Source: Bacteroidetes bacterium GWC2_46_850 (GTDB taxonomy: Bacteria > Bacteroidota > Bacteroidia > Bacteroidales > Dysgonomonadaceae). From it: 64,000 bases of DNA. Location of the stretch: the NCBI GenBank assembly GCA_001768325.1, contig MENQ01000007.1:310001-374000 (forward strand), in the 5' to 3' direction. Shown piece by piece: positions 28,358-37,099 of the stretch. The stretch's first letter is position 1, and each line of letters opens with the position of its first letter. Under the pieces are notes generated by a model that was not told the DNA's origin, searched no databases, and saw only the letters and a list, made by a program, of their open reading frames with translations. The position numbers were made by a program, and so were the translations under genes.

Positions 28358-30376
28358 ATGGAACAGAACAAAGAAAAGAAAATCACAGAATTGCCCGATA
28401 ACGCGTACAGGGAATTGCAACCGGGGGAAGAATACAAGCCGGTGCTGCCGGCAGATAAACCAGTAACAGAAGTCACAGGATGGTCCGTCGGCATGGGACT
28501 CCTCATGGCCGTCATCTTCTCGGCTGCCGCAGCCTACTCGGGACTGAAGATCGGACAGGTCTTCGAGGCCGCCATTCCCATCTCCATCATTGCCGTGGGC
28601 GCCTCGGCTGCCCTACGCAAGAAGAATGCACTGGGACAGAACGTCATCATCCAGTCCATCGGCGCCTCCTCCGGCGTCATCGTCGCCGGCGCCGTCTTCA
28701 CCATCCCCGGGCTCTACATCCTTCAGGCCAAATATCCGGAGATTGAAATCAACTTCTGGCAAATTTTCTTCTCGTCGCTGCTCGGCGGCTTCCTGGGAAT
28801 CCTCTTTCTGATTCCCTTCCGCAAGTATTTTGTGAAGGACATGCACGGCAAGCTTCCCTTTCCCGAGGCGACAGCCACCACAGAGATCCTGATGACAGGC
28901 GAGAAGGGTGGCAACAAAGCCCGCCTGCTTATTACCAGTGGCCTCATCGGAGGGCTGTTCGATTTTTGCTTCTCCACCTTCCGCCTCTGGAGCGAGGAGA
29001 TCACGACCCGCATCATCCCCGCCGGCGCTCTCATGGCCGAGCGCTTCAAGATGGTGCTCAAGTTCAACGTGAGTGCCCTCATCTTCAGCTTCGGATATCT
29101 GGTCGGCCTACGCTACGCACTCATCATCACCGTCGGCTCCCTCCTTTCCTGGCTGGTGTTGATCCCCCTGGTCAATGAGATCGGGGCATTGGCAGCAACC
29201 GTCGGAGGAGGTGTCAATCCCTTTGCCGACCTGTCGGCCGAAGTCCTCTTCACCACCTACGTGCGACCCATCGGCATCGGCGCCATCGCCATGGCCGGCA
29301 TCATCGGTATCATCAAGTCGTCCGGCGTCATCGGCAGCGCCTTCAAGCTGGCTACCGGCAAAAAAATCAGTACCGCCAGTGACCAGACCCGCGTGAAGCG
29401 GACCGGCCGCGACCTGAAGATGGCATTCGTGGCACTTTTCCTCTTCCTCACCCTCATCGCCGTCTTCCTCTTCCTCCTCTTCGGAGTAAAGATCACCCTG
29501 GTGCAGGCCATCGTGGCACTGCTCACCGTCACTATCATCTCCTTCCTCTTCACCACCGTCGCCGCCAATGCCATCGCCATTGTCGGCACCAACCCGGTGT
29601 CGGGAATGACACTGATGACGCTCATCCTCTCCTCGGTGATCCTCGTCGCCGTCGGCCTCGAAGGCTGGCAGGGCATGGTTAGCGGACTCATCATCGGGGG
29701 TATCGTCTGCACCGCCCTCTCCATGGCGGGCGGCTTCGTCACCGACCTCAAGATTGGTTACTGGATTGGCACCACGCCGGCCAGGCAGGAGTCGTGGAAG
29801 TTCCTCGGCACGCTGGTTTCCGCCGCCACAGTGGGCGCCGTCATCTTCATTCTGAATGAGGCGTACGGCTTCGTCGCCACACCAGAACACACCAACCCCA
29901 TGGTCGCCCCACAGGCCAACGCCATGGCAGCCATCATCGAGCCCCTCATGGCAGGAAGTGGTGTCAGCTGGATGCTTCTCGGCATCGGCGCTGTCATTGC
30001 CATCCTGGTCAACTGGCTCGGCGTCTCGCCACTTGCCTTTGCCCTCGGCATGTTTATCCCGCTGCAGCTCAACACCCCCCTCGTGGTGGGCGGACTGCTC
30101 AATCACTGGATCAACAAAAGCAAGAAAGATCCCAAGCTTACCAATGCCCGACACCAGCGTGCCATCCTTATCTCCTCCGGCTTCATCGCCGGCGCGGCCC
30201 TCTTCGGTGTGGTGGGCGCGCTCATCATCTTCCTCACGGGCAATAGCAACGCGCTGAATTCAAACCTCTGGACTGATCCACATGGTACCGGCGCCCAGAT
30301 CGCAGCGCTATTCGCCTTCCTCGGCCTGCTTGCATATTTTATCTGGGAGACGAAAAGGGCAAAGAGGGATGATTGA
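28358..30376 (+). CDS. OPT-family oligopeptide transporter
   Basis: The 672-residue inner-membrane protein has about 14-16 hydrophobic segments. Its N-terminal region (VGMGLLMAVIFSAAAAYSGLKIGQVFEAAIP) and GANVGSNPVSGMTLMTL-like stretch (IVGTNPVSGMTLMTL, near residue 410) are typical of bacterial OPT proteins, which import oligopeptides using the proton gradient. It is divergent from a secreted dipeptidyl peptidase, so the two may form a peptide-uptake module. The start follows a 7-bp array by only 12 nt, with no Shine-Dalgarno site. Confidence 0.92.
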   Translation: MEQNKEKKITELPDNAYRELQPGEEYKPVLPADKPVTEVTGWSVGMGLLMAVIFSAAAAYSGLKIGQVFEAAIPISIIAVGASAALRKKNALGQNVIIQSIGASSGVIVAGAVFTIPGLYILQAKYPEIEINFWQIFFSSLLGGFLGILFLIPFRKYFVKDMHGKLPFPEATATTEILMTGEKGGNKARLLITSGLIGGLFDFCFSTFRLWSEEITTRIIPAGALMAERFKMVLKFNVSALIFSFGYLVGLRYALIITVGSLLSWLVLIPLVNEIGALAATVGGGVNPFADLSAEVLFTTYVRPIGIGAIAMAGIIGIIKSSGVIGSAFKLATGKKISTASDQTRVKRTGRDLKMAFVALFLFLTLIAVFLFLLFGVKITLVQAIVALLTVTIISFLFTTVAANAIAIVGTNPVSGMTLMTLILSSVILVAVGLEGWQGMVSGLIIGGIVCTALSMAGGFVTDLKIGYWIGTTPARQESWKFLGTLVSAATVGAVIFILNEAYGFVATPEHTNPMVAPQANAMAAIIEPLMAGSGVSWMLLGIGAVIAILVNWLGVSPLAFALGMFIPLQLNTPLVVGGLLNHWINKSKKDPKLTNARHQRAILISSGFIAGAALFGVVGALIIFLTGNSNALNSNLWTDPHGTGAQIAALFAFLGLLAYFIWETKRAKRDD

Positions 30377-30385
30377 TGAATAGCG

Positions 30386-30675
30386 ATCAGCGGTCAGCTT
30401 TGGAAGTAGAATGTTCTTACTAAAAGCGGTATTAGGGACAGGAATTATGTGTAGGGTGTCAGCTCCGGTTATAGGATGTTGTTATATTGAGCGGTTTGGG
30501 GAGTAACTTCAGTAAAAAAACAAACCGCTGAAATTGAAAAGTTTTCACAAAAAAAAGCTGATAGCTGATTGCTGATTGCTAAAAACAGACCGCTGCCCCT
30601 GTCAAGCTTCCATGACCAAAGCTGAAAGCTGATAACTGACCGCTGACCGCCGAAATTGAAAAGCTAAATCCTAAA
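30386..30675. repeat. Gap filled by opposed 7-bp arrays and boundary motifs
   Basis: After the OPT stop come NNNTCAG units (GCGATCAGCGGTCAGCTTTGG) with a GTAGAATGTT boundary and a second copy (TCAGCTCCGGTTATAGGATG). Then CTGANNN units face the 3' end of the gene at 30678, twice ending CTAAAA. The whole 301-bp gap is an inverted mosaic; I see no gene in it. Confidence 0.8.
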
Positions 30676-30677
30676 AA

Positions 30678-31037
30678 TCAGCATTTTCTATTTAATTTTT
30701 CGATAAAAGAGGAAAGCATTTTCTTTATTTCTTCAAGCTGATTTTGAATTTCCTCATAACTATCTGATGAAAGATAATTCAAATCGTGCACCAGAAGCAA
30801 GCAATATTCCACTTCACAGGCAGATCCGAACGAGAAATAAAGAAAACGTCTAAAATCGGAATCGCTCCCTCTGCCGCATCCTTCCGCAATATTCAGTCCG
30901 ATGGATACGGCAGCCCTTCTGATTTGTGATGTCAAGCCATATTGCTCTTCTTTTGGGAATCCTGCCGTCATTTTGTAAATATCCAGTGCAAGCAGATGAG
31001 ATTTTTCCCAAACTTTTAACTCTCTGAAATTTTTCAT
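30678..31037 (-). CDS. Four-helix-bundle protein (23S rRNA intervening-sequence family)
   Basis: The 119 residues match the small helical S23/IVS family: FRELKVWEKSHLLALDIYK at the N-terminus, YGLTSQIRRAAVSIGLNIAEG in the middle and the helical C-terminal half. The family forms a pentameric helical bundle and is found both inside rRNA intervening sequences and free in genomes. Here it is not in an rRNA gene. Its role is unknown. AT-richer than the neighbours. Confidence 0.88.
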   Translation of the reverse strand: MKNFRELKVWEKSHLLALDIYKMTAGFPKEEQYGLTSQIRRAAVSIGLNIAEGCGRGSDSDFRRFLYFSFGSACEVEYCLLLVHDLNYLSSDSYEEIQNQLEEIKKMLSSFIEKLNRKC

Positions 31038-31195
31038 GATCCTCGAATTATTATATCACCGAGGGGGTATTACCCCCGTTGACTTGTCTAATGACTCATT
31101 TAATCCACAATTTGTTCTACAAAGATAATGAAACCAAGAGAATTAAGCTGATAATCGCCGCCCGATTCACCGTTGGTCTTAATCTTGCTTACCGC

Positions 31196-31277
31196 TGCAC
31201 CTCTCAACATCCCACTACCGGAGCTGAACGCTAATAGCTGATAGCTAATAGCTGATAGCTGATCGCTGATCGCTGCC
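31196..31277. repeat. 7-bp array abutting the fetB stop
   Basis: CAACATCCCACTACCGGAG is followed by about nine CTGANNN or CTAATAG units (GCTAATAGCTGATAGC and so on) ending 3 bp before the fetB stop at 31280. Confidence 0.8.
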
Positions 31278-31279
31278 AG

Positions 31280-32053
31280 CTACTTCATCTGCGCCCTGTG
31301 GTTAAAGAAAGTTGCCGACCCCCATTTTATCACCATAAAGACCGTCAGCACCACGCTACCCAGGATGCCCAACATCATGGCAATTTGATACTTGATGGCC
31401 AGCAGGGGTGACGCACCCGCCAGAATCTGTCCCGTCATCATGCCCGGGAGAAACACGATGCCCATGCCCATCATCGAGTTGATGGTCGGCAGCAGCGCCT
31501 GATGGAATGCTCGTCCCGAGACCTCCTTCACGATCAGGGAAGGCTTTCCTCCCATCATCAGAGCATTCTCAATGAGAGCACGGTTATCCCGCATGCCACC
31601 CAGCAACGCGTCGATGCCCAGCGTGATGCCCGTCATCGAGTTGCCGATCATCATTCCCGCGAGCGGAATAAAATACTGCGGCTTGAACCAGGGCTCCACC
31701 CTGAAGACCCACAGCACGAAGAAGAAGATCGTGATGCCAGTACCGATGAACATCGCCACCGCCACAATCCGTTTCATGTCGCGCGGCACATCCCCCACCC
31801 GCTGGAAGGTGTTCAACACCGCGAAACCCTGCATCAGCAGCAGCGCAATCAGGCTGAACCAGACATTTGGATTATCAAAAACATAGGTAAGAATATAACC
31901 CACCAGAATTAGCTGAACGGTCATCCTGAAAGTGGAAAGCAGTATCTCCCACTGGTGTCCCACCTTCTCACGCCGCAAGATGGCGAGGAGAATCAGCAGA
32001 AAAACATAGGCCGTTGCCAGGCCAATCAGCGTCACATCCTTTATCTCATCCAT
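31280..32053 (-). CDS. fetB: FetB-type ABC transporter permease (UPF0014)
   Basis: The 257-residue protein has about seven membrane segments and the FetB signatures IPLAGMMIGNSMTGITLGID and MGMGIVFLPGMMTGQILAGASP. In E. coli, FetAB exports iron and relieves oxidative stress. The ATPase partner gene fetA is just upstream in the same operon. Confidence 0.93.
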   Translation of the reverse strand: MDEIKDVTLIGLATAYVFLLILLAILRREKVGHQWEILLSTFRMTVQLILVGYILTYVFDNPNVWFSLIALLLMQGFAVLNTFQRVGDVPRDMKRIVAVAMFIGTGITIFFFVLWVFRVEPWFKPQYFIPLAGMMIGNSMTGITLGIDALLGGMRDNRALIENALMMGGKPSLIVKEVSGRAFHQALLPTINSMMGMGIVFLPGMMTGQILAGASPLLAIKYQIAMMLGILGSVVLTVFMVIKWGSATFFNHRAQMK

Positions 32054-32100
32054 ATATCATTTGTTTACAGACCATTATTATTTTCAAATTACAAAATCCC

Positions 32101-32218
32101 GTTTAATGCTTCCACGCTTTGAATCTTCGGGCTGCAGCGTTTCATTCAATGCTTCCACGCTTTGAATCTTCCGGCTACAGAGTCCCGTTCAATTTATCCA
32201 CCCTTTGAATCTTTCCGT
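32101..32218. repeat. Threefold 43-bp repeat derived from the 3' end of fetA
   Basis: AATGCTTCCACGCTTTGAATC starts at 32105 and 32148, and its diverged counterpart (AATTTATCCACCCTTTGAATC) at 32191. The period is exactly 43 bp. The third copy is the coding end of fetA (residues about IQRVDKLNGTL, stop at 32175-32177); the other two lie in the 121-bp fetA-fetB gap. 43 is not a multiple of three, so the frame shifts between copies. Confidence 0.8.
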
Positions 32219-32825
32219 CGAACAGCGTGATTGTGACATCGGCAAACCTCTCCGCCACGCTCATGGCATGGGTGACCATGATCAGGGTACCCTTGCGTTT
32301 CCTCGTGTAATCCACCACCATGCCGATGATGAAGTCCTCCGTCTCATCGTCCAACGCCGAGGATGGTTCATCCAGCAGAAGAGTCTCCGGATGCAACAGC
32401 AACACCCTGGCCAGCGCCACACGCTGTTTTTCGCCACCCGAGAGATCCTTTGTATCCGCCTCCAGGGTCAGCTTCAGTCCCACCTGTTGCAGCAGGTCCG
32501 TATAGACCTCCTCGCTGGCAGCCTCCCGTTCGGTGAAGCGCAACGTCTTGTTGAAGTTCTCCCGGATGGTGCCGCTGAACATGACCGGCTGCTGGGGCAG
32601 CATCATCACCTCCCGGCGCAGTGCAATCGGGTTGTATGTATCAATCTCCTTCCCCTTGTAGAGAATGGTGCCGCTGTCGGCCGAGATCAGGTTATTCAGC
32701 AGTTTCAGCAATGTCGTCTTGCCACCGCCGCTCTTTCCCACAATGCAGGTCACCTGCTGCGCCTTCAACTCCAGCTCGTCCACTGTCAGGATATCCCTGA
32801 ATTTTACATTTTTAAGCTCAAACAT
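32175..32825 (-). CDS. fetA: FetA-type ABC transporter ATP-binding protein
   Basis: The 216-residue ATPase has Walker A (GKSGGGKTT, near residue 29), the signature LSGGEKQRVALAR near residue 129 and Walker B LLLDEPSSALD. It powers the FetB permease next door. A strong divergent promoter lies about 60 bp upstream. Confidence 0.93.
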   Translation of the reverse strand: MFELKNVKFRDILTVDELELKAQQVTCIVGKSGGGKTTLLKLLNNLISADSGTILYKGKEIDTYNPIALRREVMMLPQQPVMFSGTIRENFNKTLRFTEREAASEEVYTDLLQQVGLKLTLEADTKDLSGGEKQRVALARVLLLHPETLLLDEPSSALDDETEDFIIGMVVDYTRKRKGTLIMVTHAMSVAERFADVTITLFDGKIQRVDKLNGTL

Positions 32826-32880
32826 CTTGTTTTCCGGATCGGTATAATGCCGTTATTTTGGATTGGCAGATCCTATAGTG

Positions 32881-32912
32881 CAAAGATAATACTTGTTCCA
32901 CGATGCCGCAAA
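32881..32912 (-). promoter_or_regulatory. Promoter of fetAB
   Basis: On the minus strand TTTG (plus 32909-32912) is followed after 20 nt by TATCTTTG (plus 32881-32888), a full match to the Bacteroidota promoter consensus. Confidence 0.75.
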
Positions 32913-32928
32913 ATATACCAAAACTTGC

Positions 32929-32936
32929 TATCTTTG
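32929..32936 (+). promoter_or_regulatory. -7 box facing the GH92 gene
   Basis: TATCTTTG fits TAnnTTTG and lies 16 bp from the end of the divergent fetAB promoter. It would give a leader of about 200 nt made mostly of 7-bp repeats before the GH92 start at 33145. Confidence 0.45.
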
Positions 32937-32950
32937 TCCCCAGGATAAAC

Positions 32951-33139
32951 GACCAAAGCTGATCGCTGATCGCTGATTGCTAAAAAACAGACCGCTGCCC
33001 CTGTCAAGCTTCCACAACCAAAGCTGACAGCTGATAACTGATAGCTGACCGCTGATTCCTGATTGCTGATTCCTGATTCCTGACAGCTGAAAGCTGATTC
33101 CTGATTCCTGACCCCTGACTTCTGACCCCTGACCCCTAA
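32951..33139. repeat. Long 7-bp array in the GH92 leader
   Basis: Two runs of CTGANNN are separated by the boundary motif (CCGCTGCCCCTGTCAAGC, TTCCACAACCAAAG). The second run has about fifteen heptamers (CTGACAG, CTGATAG, CTGACCG, CTGATTC, CTGACCC and so on) and ends CTAAAA just 5 bp before the ATG. The 318-bp gap holds this and the divergent promoters only. Confidence 0.85.
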
Positions 33140-33144
33140 AAATT

Positions 33145-35352
33145 ATGCAAAAACTAACCCTCCTCCTCGCAACAATGCTGCTGACGCTAAGCTGCGCCAA
33201 CAAAAGCAACAGCACCACACCCACTGGTGACGCCGACCTCACACAGTATGTGAACCCCTTCATCGGCACCGCCTTCACCGGTCACACCTTTCCCGGCGCC
33301 ACCTACCCGCTGGGCATGATGCAGCCCGGCCCCGAGACGGGCAACTTCTCGTGGGAGTATTGCTCCGGCTACTTCTACGACGATGAACGCATCAACGGCT
33401 TCTCACAGAACCGCCTCAATGGCACCGGCTGCGTGGACCTGGGCGACCTGCTTATGCAGCCCTTCGCCGGCGAGAAGCGCGACGACCTGAGCAGCCGCTT
33501 CGACAAATCCACCGAGAAGGCATCCCCCGGCTACTACGCCGTGGAGCTGGCCGAGAACGAGGTGAAGGTGGAGATCACCACCACACCGCACGTTGCCTTC
33601 CACCGATACACCTTCGCCAAAGATAAGCCTGCCAACGTGCTGGCCGATTTCCAGAGCGGACTGGTCTGGCAGAAAGAACGGCTTTACACCCATGTCCTCG
33701 ACAACGAAGTAACCTTCGAGGGCGACCGCACCATCACCGGCCACACCCGCCGCCGCGAATGGGTGGAGCGCACCTACTACTTCGTCATCGAGTTCGACAA
33801 ACCGATTCTCTCTTCCGAAAAGCTTGCACAGCAAGACCCGCGGGAGAAGGCGCCCCGCTATATTCTCAACTTCGACATGGGCGATGACACAACCCTCAAC
33901 ATGAAGATTGCCATGTCCACCACCGGCATCGAAGGAGCCAAAGCCAACCTCGCTGCCGAAGCCAACGGCAAGGACTTCGACAAAGTACATCAGGAAGCAA
34001 AGGATGAATGGAACCGAATCCTCTCCCGCGTGCAGGTGGAAGGTACGCAGGACGAGAAGACCAACTTCTACACCTCGCTCTACCACCTCTACATCCAGCC
34101 CAACAACATTGCCGATGTCGACGGCCGCTACGTGGGTCCCAACGAGGAAATCACCTCGTCTCCCACCGGAAAGTACTACTCCACCCTCTCGCAGTGGGAC
34201 ACCTTCCGTGCCGCCTTCCCCATGCATACCATCCTCAGCCCGGAGATCGTGTCCGACCTCGTCAACTCCATGACCGCCTTCAGCGAACAACAGGGACATC
34301 TCCCCATCTGGGCGCTCATGGGCAAGGAGACCTTCACCATGATTGGCAACCACTCCATCCCCATGATCGTCGACGCCTACCTGAAAGGTTTCACAGGCTT
34401 CGATCCCGAGAAAGTGTATCAGGAAATCAAAAAGTCGATCACCGAAAGCAAACATTACAAATCGAACTGGGATATCTACGATCAGTTTGGTTACTACCCC
34501 TACGATCTGATCAAGGCCGAGTCGGTCTCCCGGACGCTGGAGTGCAGCTTCGACGACTATTGCGCCGCCCTCATGGCACAGAAGCTGGACAAGATGGAAG
34601 ATTATGCTTTCTTCATGAAGCGATCCGGATACTATAAAAACCTCTACGACAACGAGACACGTGCCATGCGACCCAAAGACGCCAACGGCAACTGGCTCTC
34701 TCCTTTCGACCCTTATGAGCTGGCGCACGCCGACTCCAACATCGGTGGCCACTACACCGAAGGCAACGCCCTGCAGTACACATGGCACGTGATGCAGGAT
34801 ATTCCCGGGCTGATTGAGCTGATGGGTGGCAAAGAGAAAACGGGTGAGGTACTCGACTACCTCTTCCACACAACACAGGAGTCTACCGGTAGTCTATCCG
34901 ATGTGACCGGCCTGATCGGCCAGTACGCCCACGGCAACGAACCCAGTCACCACGTGGCCTACATCTACAACTACCTCGACCGCCCCGAGGAGACACAGCG
35001 ACTGGTACGGCAGATCACCACCGACTTCTACCAGAACAAGCCCGACGGGCTGATCGGCAACGACGACTGCGGCCAGATGTCCGCCTGGTACCTCTTCTCG
35101 GCCATGGGCTTCTATCCCATGAATCCGGTGAGTGGCGAATTGGTCTTCGGCGCACCGCAACTGCCCAAGGTCACCCTTCAGCTGGCCGATGGAAAGACCT
35201 TCGCAATGGAGGCGAGGAACCTTTCCGCAGAGAACATGTATGTCGATAAAATTGAATGGAATGGACAGCCTTACGACCAGAAATTTATCACCTATGCAGA
35301 TATCATGGGCGGTGGCACCCTGGTGTTTCACATGACGGATGTTGCACGATAG
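33145..35352 (+). CDS. GH92 family alpha-mannosidase-like lipoprotein
   Basis: The 735-residue protein has a lipoprotein signal peptide with Cys17 (LTLSCANK). It shows the GH92 signatures: YVNPFIGT, then GHTFPGATYPLGMMQPGP near residue 46, INGFSQNRLNGTGC near residue 83, and GNDDCGQMSAWYLFSAMGFYP near residue 638. GH92 enzymes are calcium-dependent exo-mannosidases that trim N-glycans and fungal mannan. There is no SusCD pair beside it. Mannose linkage cannot be read from sequence alone. G+C-rich third positions create long false antisense frames. Confidence 0.93.
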   Translation: MQKLTLLLATMLLTLSCANKSNSTTPTGDADLTQYVNPFIGTAFTGHTFPGATYPLGMMQPGPETGNFSWEYCSGYFYDDERINGFSQNRLNGTGCVDLGDLLMQPFAGEKRDDLSSRFDKSTEKASPGYYAVELAENEVKVEITTTPHVAFHRYTFAKDKPANVLADFQSGLVWQKERLYTHVLDNEVTFEGDRTITGHTRRREWVERTYYFVIEFDKPILSSEKLAQQDPREKAPRYILNFDMGDDTTLNMKIAMSTTGIEGAKANLAAEANGKDFDKVHQEAKDEWNRILSRVQVEGTQDEKTNFYTSLYHLYIQPNNIADVDGRYVGPNEEITSSPTGKYYSTLSQWDTFRAAFPMHTILSPEIVSDLVNSMTAFSEQQGHLPIWALMGKETFTMIGNHSIPMIVDAYLKGFTGFDPEKVYQEIKKSITESKHYKSNWDIYDQFGYYPYDLIKAESVSRTLECSFDDYCAALMAQKLDKMEDYAFFMKRSGYYKNLYDNETRAMRPKDANGNWLSPFDPYELAHADSNIGGHYTEGNALQYTWHVMQDIPGLIELMGGKEKTGEVLDYLFHTTQESTGSLSDVTGLIGQYAHGNEPSHHVAYIYNYLDRPEETQRLVRQITTDFYQNKPDGLIGNDDCGQMSAWYLFSAMGFYPMNPVSGELVFGAPQLPKVTLQLADGKTFAMEARNLSAENMYVDKIEWNGQPYDQKFITYADIMGGGTLVFHMTDVAR

Positions 35353-35410
35353 GAGTCAGGTGACAGGTGGTAGGAAACAGCTACAGGTCATTTGCCGCTG
35401 TTTGCATTGA

Positions 35411-35570
35411 TTTTCGTGATATTTCTCTCGTCTGCATTTATTCTTTGACCTGTCATCGTCTCGGTTTCTAAAAGAGAAGAAGTCGCTTCGCAACCTTCTT
35501 TTTTTTACGAAACCTTTGTCGGACAGGTTCCCAAAGACTAACTGAGGACTTCGGGAAACATGCACGAAAA
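35411..35570 (-). repeat. Palindromic element, copy A
   Basis: Diverged copy in reverse orientation. Terminal arms are TTTTCGTG and CACGAAAA, inner arms GGTTTC and GAAACC, with the conserved block TCTTTGACCTGTC opposite GGACAGGTTCCCAAAG. It lies between the GH92 gene and an ATPase gene. The terminal arms differ from the other copies yet still pair with each other. Confidence 0.85.
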
Positions 35571-35595
35571 GCTGACCCCGTCTTCTCAAACAACT

Positions 35596-35706
35596 GCATT
35601 AAACAGCATCCCACTACCAAAGCTGATTCCCGATTCTCGTACAGCCGCCCCTGACAATCTTGTACCTCAAAAGCTGATCGCTGAATCCTGATTCCTGATT
35701 CCTGAC
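35596..35706. repeat. Boundary motif and 7-bp array before the ATPase gene
   Basis: AACAGCATCCCACTACCAAAG is followed by CTGATTC and later CTGATCG CTGAATC CTGATTC CTGATTC CTGACTT units, running toward the gene at 35790. The rest of the gap back to 35353 holds palindromic copy A and a few TCAG units right after the GH92 stop. Confidence 0.75.
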
Positions 35707-35728
35707 TTACTATATTATGTAAAATATT

Positions 35729-35759
35729 TTTGACGATTCCATTTATTTATGTAATTTCG
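35729..35759 (+). promoter_or_regulatory. Promoter of the ATPase gene at 35790
   Basis: TTTG (35729-35732), a 19-nt spacer and TAATTTCG (35752-35759) match the consensus with one mismatch. The leader would be about 25 nt. Confidence 0.55.
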
Positions 35760-35789
35760 CAATTGAACTTCAGATTTACATAAAAAGAA

Positions 35790-36956
35790 ATGGAGAAAAA
35801 GTATATTAAAAGGGATTTAAGTGATGTAATGCTTGAAATGTACCAATATTTTCCGGTAATCACGATAACGGGGCCACGCCAATCTGGAAAAACCACGCTG
35901 TTACGAAAAGTATTCAATCAGCTTCCTTACTATTCGCTTGAAAATTTAGATACGAGGCGTTTTGCTTTGAACGATCCGGTGGGATTTCTTTCCGAGCATT
36001 CAGAAGGAATGATTTTAGATGAAGTTCAAAATGCACCCAGTCTGCTTTCCTATATACAAGGCTTAGTAGATGAAAATCCTAAAAAACGTTTTGTACTTTC
36101 GGGTAGTTCCCAGTTCTCAGTAATAAAGCAAATTACCCAATCGCTTGCCGGACGGACCGGCGTGCTGGAATTATTGCCATTATCTTATCGTGAAGTCAAA
36201 GAGATGGCGGACCAAGAAACATTGGACAGCATATTATTAAAAGGATTTTATCCGGCTTTATATGCTGGTAAAAACATTTACACGCTGTTTTATCCTTCTT
36301 ATGTGAAAACATATCTGGAAAGAGACGTACGTGATTTATTGCAGATTAAGGATATGATGCAGTTTCAAATATTCCTTAGACTTTGTGCCGGACGAATAGG
36401 CAGTCTGTTTAACGCATCGGAATTGTCGGGCGAAGTAGGTGTTTCTGCAAATACCATCAAGTCCTGGCTTTCTGTTTTGCAAGCTTCTTACATCATCACC
36501 TTACTTCCACCGTTTTATGAAAACACCAGAAAACGACTGACCAAAACGCCCAAACTTTATTTCTGTGACACCGGTTTAGCTTGCTATCTGTTAGGTATTG
36601 AAAGGGAACAACAGTTAGCAAGAGATAAAATGAGAGGTCATTTATTTGAAAACTTCATAGTGAGTGAGGCCCTAAAAAGTAGATATAATCAAGGAAAAGA
36701 AAGCAATCTATATTTTTATCGCGACAGCAATGGCGTTGAAGTTGATTTGCTGCTTAAAAACGGAAGCGAATACACCGCCATTGAAATAAAATCATCGCAA
36801 ACCTATCATCCCGATTTTGAAACAGGTATTCGTTCATTAAGCGATTTGATGAAAGAACGATTAGCCAATAAAATCATCTTGTATGCCGGCGATTTTGAAA
36901 ACACAGCGGCGGAGATTCAATTACTGAATTATAAAAGAATGAGCACTCTTTTCTAA
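35790..36956 (+). CDS. AAA-type ATPase with DUF4143 domain
   Basis: The 388-residue protein has Walker A GPRQSGKTTLL (residues about 29-39), Walker B MILDEVQ near residue 74, and a C-terminal DUF4143 region with the nuclease-like motif SNGVEVDLLLKNGSEYTAIEIKSSQ (Asp and Glu-x-Lys as in PD-(D/E)xK folds). The family is widespread and poorly understood; roles in nucleic-acid handling or mobile elements have been suggested. Markedly AT-richer than the genes around it, suggesting transfer. A paralogue lies at 54957. Confidence 0.88.
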   Translation: MEKKYIKRDLSDVMLEMYQYFPVITITGPRQSGKTTLLRKVFNQLPYYSLENLDTRRFALNDPVGFLSEHSEGMILDEVQNAPSLLSYIQGLVDENPKKRFVLSGSSQFSVIKQITQSLAGRTGVLELLPLSYREVKEMADQETLDSILLKGFYPALYAGKNIYTLFYPSYVKTYLERDVRDLLQIKDMMQFQIFLRLCAGRIGSLFNASELSGEVGVSANTIKSWLSVLQASYIITLLPPFYENTRKRLTKTPKLYFCDTGLACYLLGIEREQQLARDKMRGHLFENFIVSEALKSRYNQGKESNLYFYRDSNGVEVDLLLKNGSEYTAIEIKSSQTYHPDFETGIRSLSDLMKERLANKIILYAGDFENTAAEIQLLNYKRMSTLF

Positions 36957-36975
36957 ATTGACAGCTCTTCCCCAA

Positions 36976-37095
36976 ACCGCTGCATTAAACAACATCCCAC
37001 AACTGGAGCTGAATCTTGAACCGCTGTTTTCAACAACATTCCACTACCGAAGCTGATTCCTGATTCCTGATTCCTGATTCCTGATTCCTGAAAGC
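36976..37095. repeat. Boundary motifs and 7-bp units between two genes
   Basis: Two boundary motifs (CCGCTGCATTAAACAACATC; CAACATTCCACTACCGAAG) are followed by CTGATTC CTGATTC CTGATTC CTGATTC CTGAAAG, abutting the stop of the DUF4625 gene at 37100. Confidence 0.75.
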
Positions 37096-37099
37096 CAAA

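Noticed and set aside
29108-30154. Long open frame antisense to the OPT gene
   Set aside because: It is a mirror of a G+C-rich coding region, rich in Asp/Glu/Gly/His runs with no domain; the sense strand has a clear transporter.
32928-33278. Leftward frame starting inside the GH92 gene and running through the 7-bp array
   Set aside because: Its C-terminal half is a translation of heptamers (Gln-Leu-Ser repeats) and it has no conserved part.
33403-34869. Frame of almost 490 codons antisense to the GH92 gene
   Set aside because: Same third-position effect; the sense frame carries GH92 motifs and a lipoprotein signal.
35790-36956. The DUF4143 ATPase as part of a defence island with the second copy at 54957
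   Set aside because: The two are 18 kb apart, each alone, with no known defence genes beside them.
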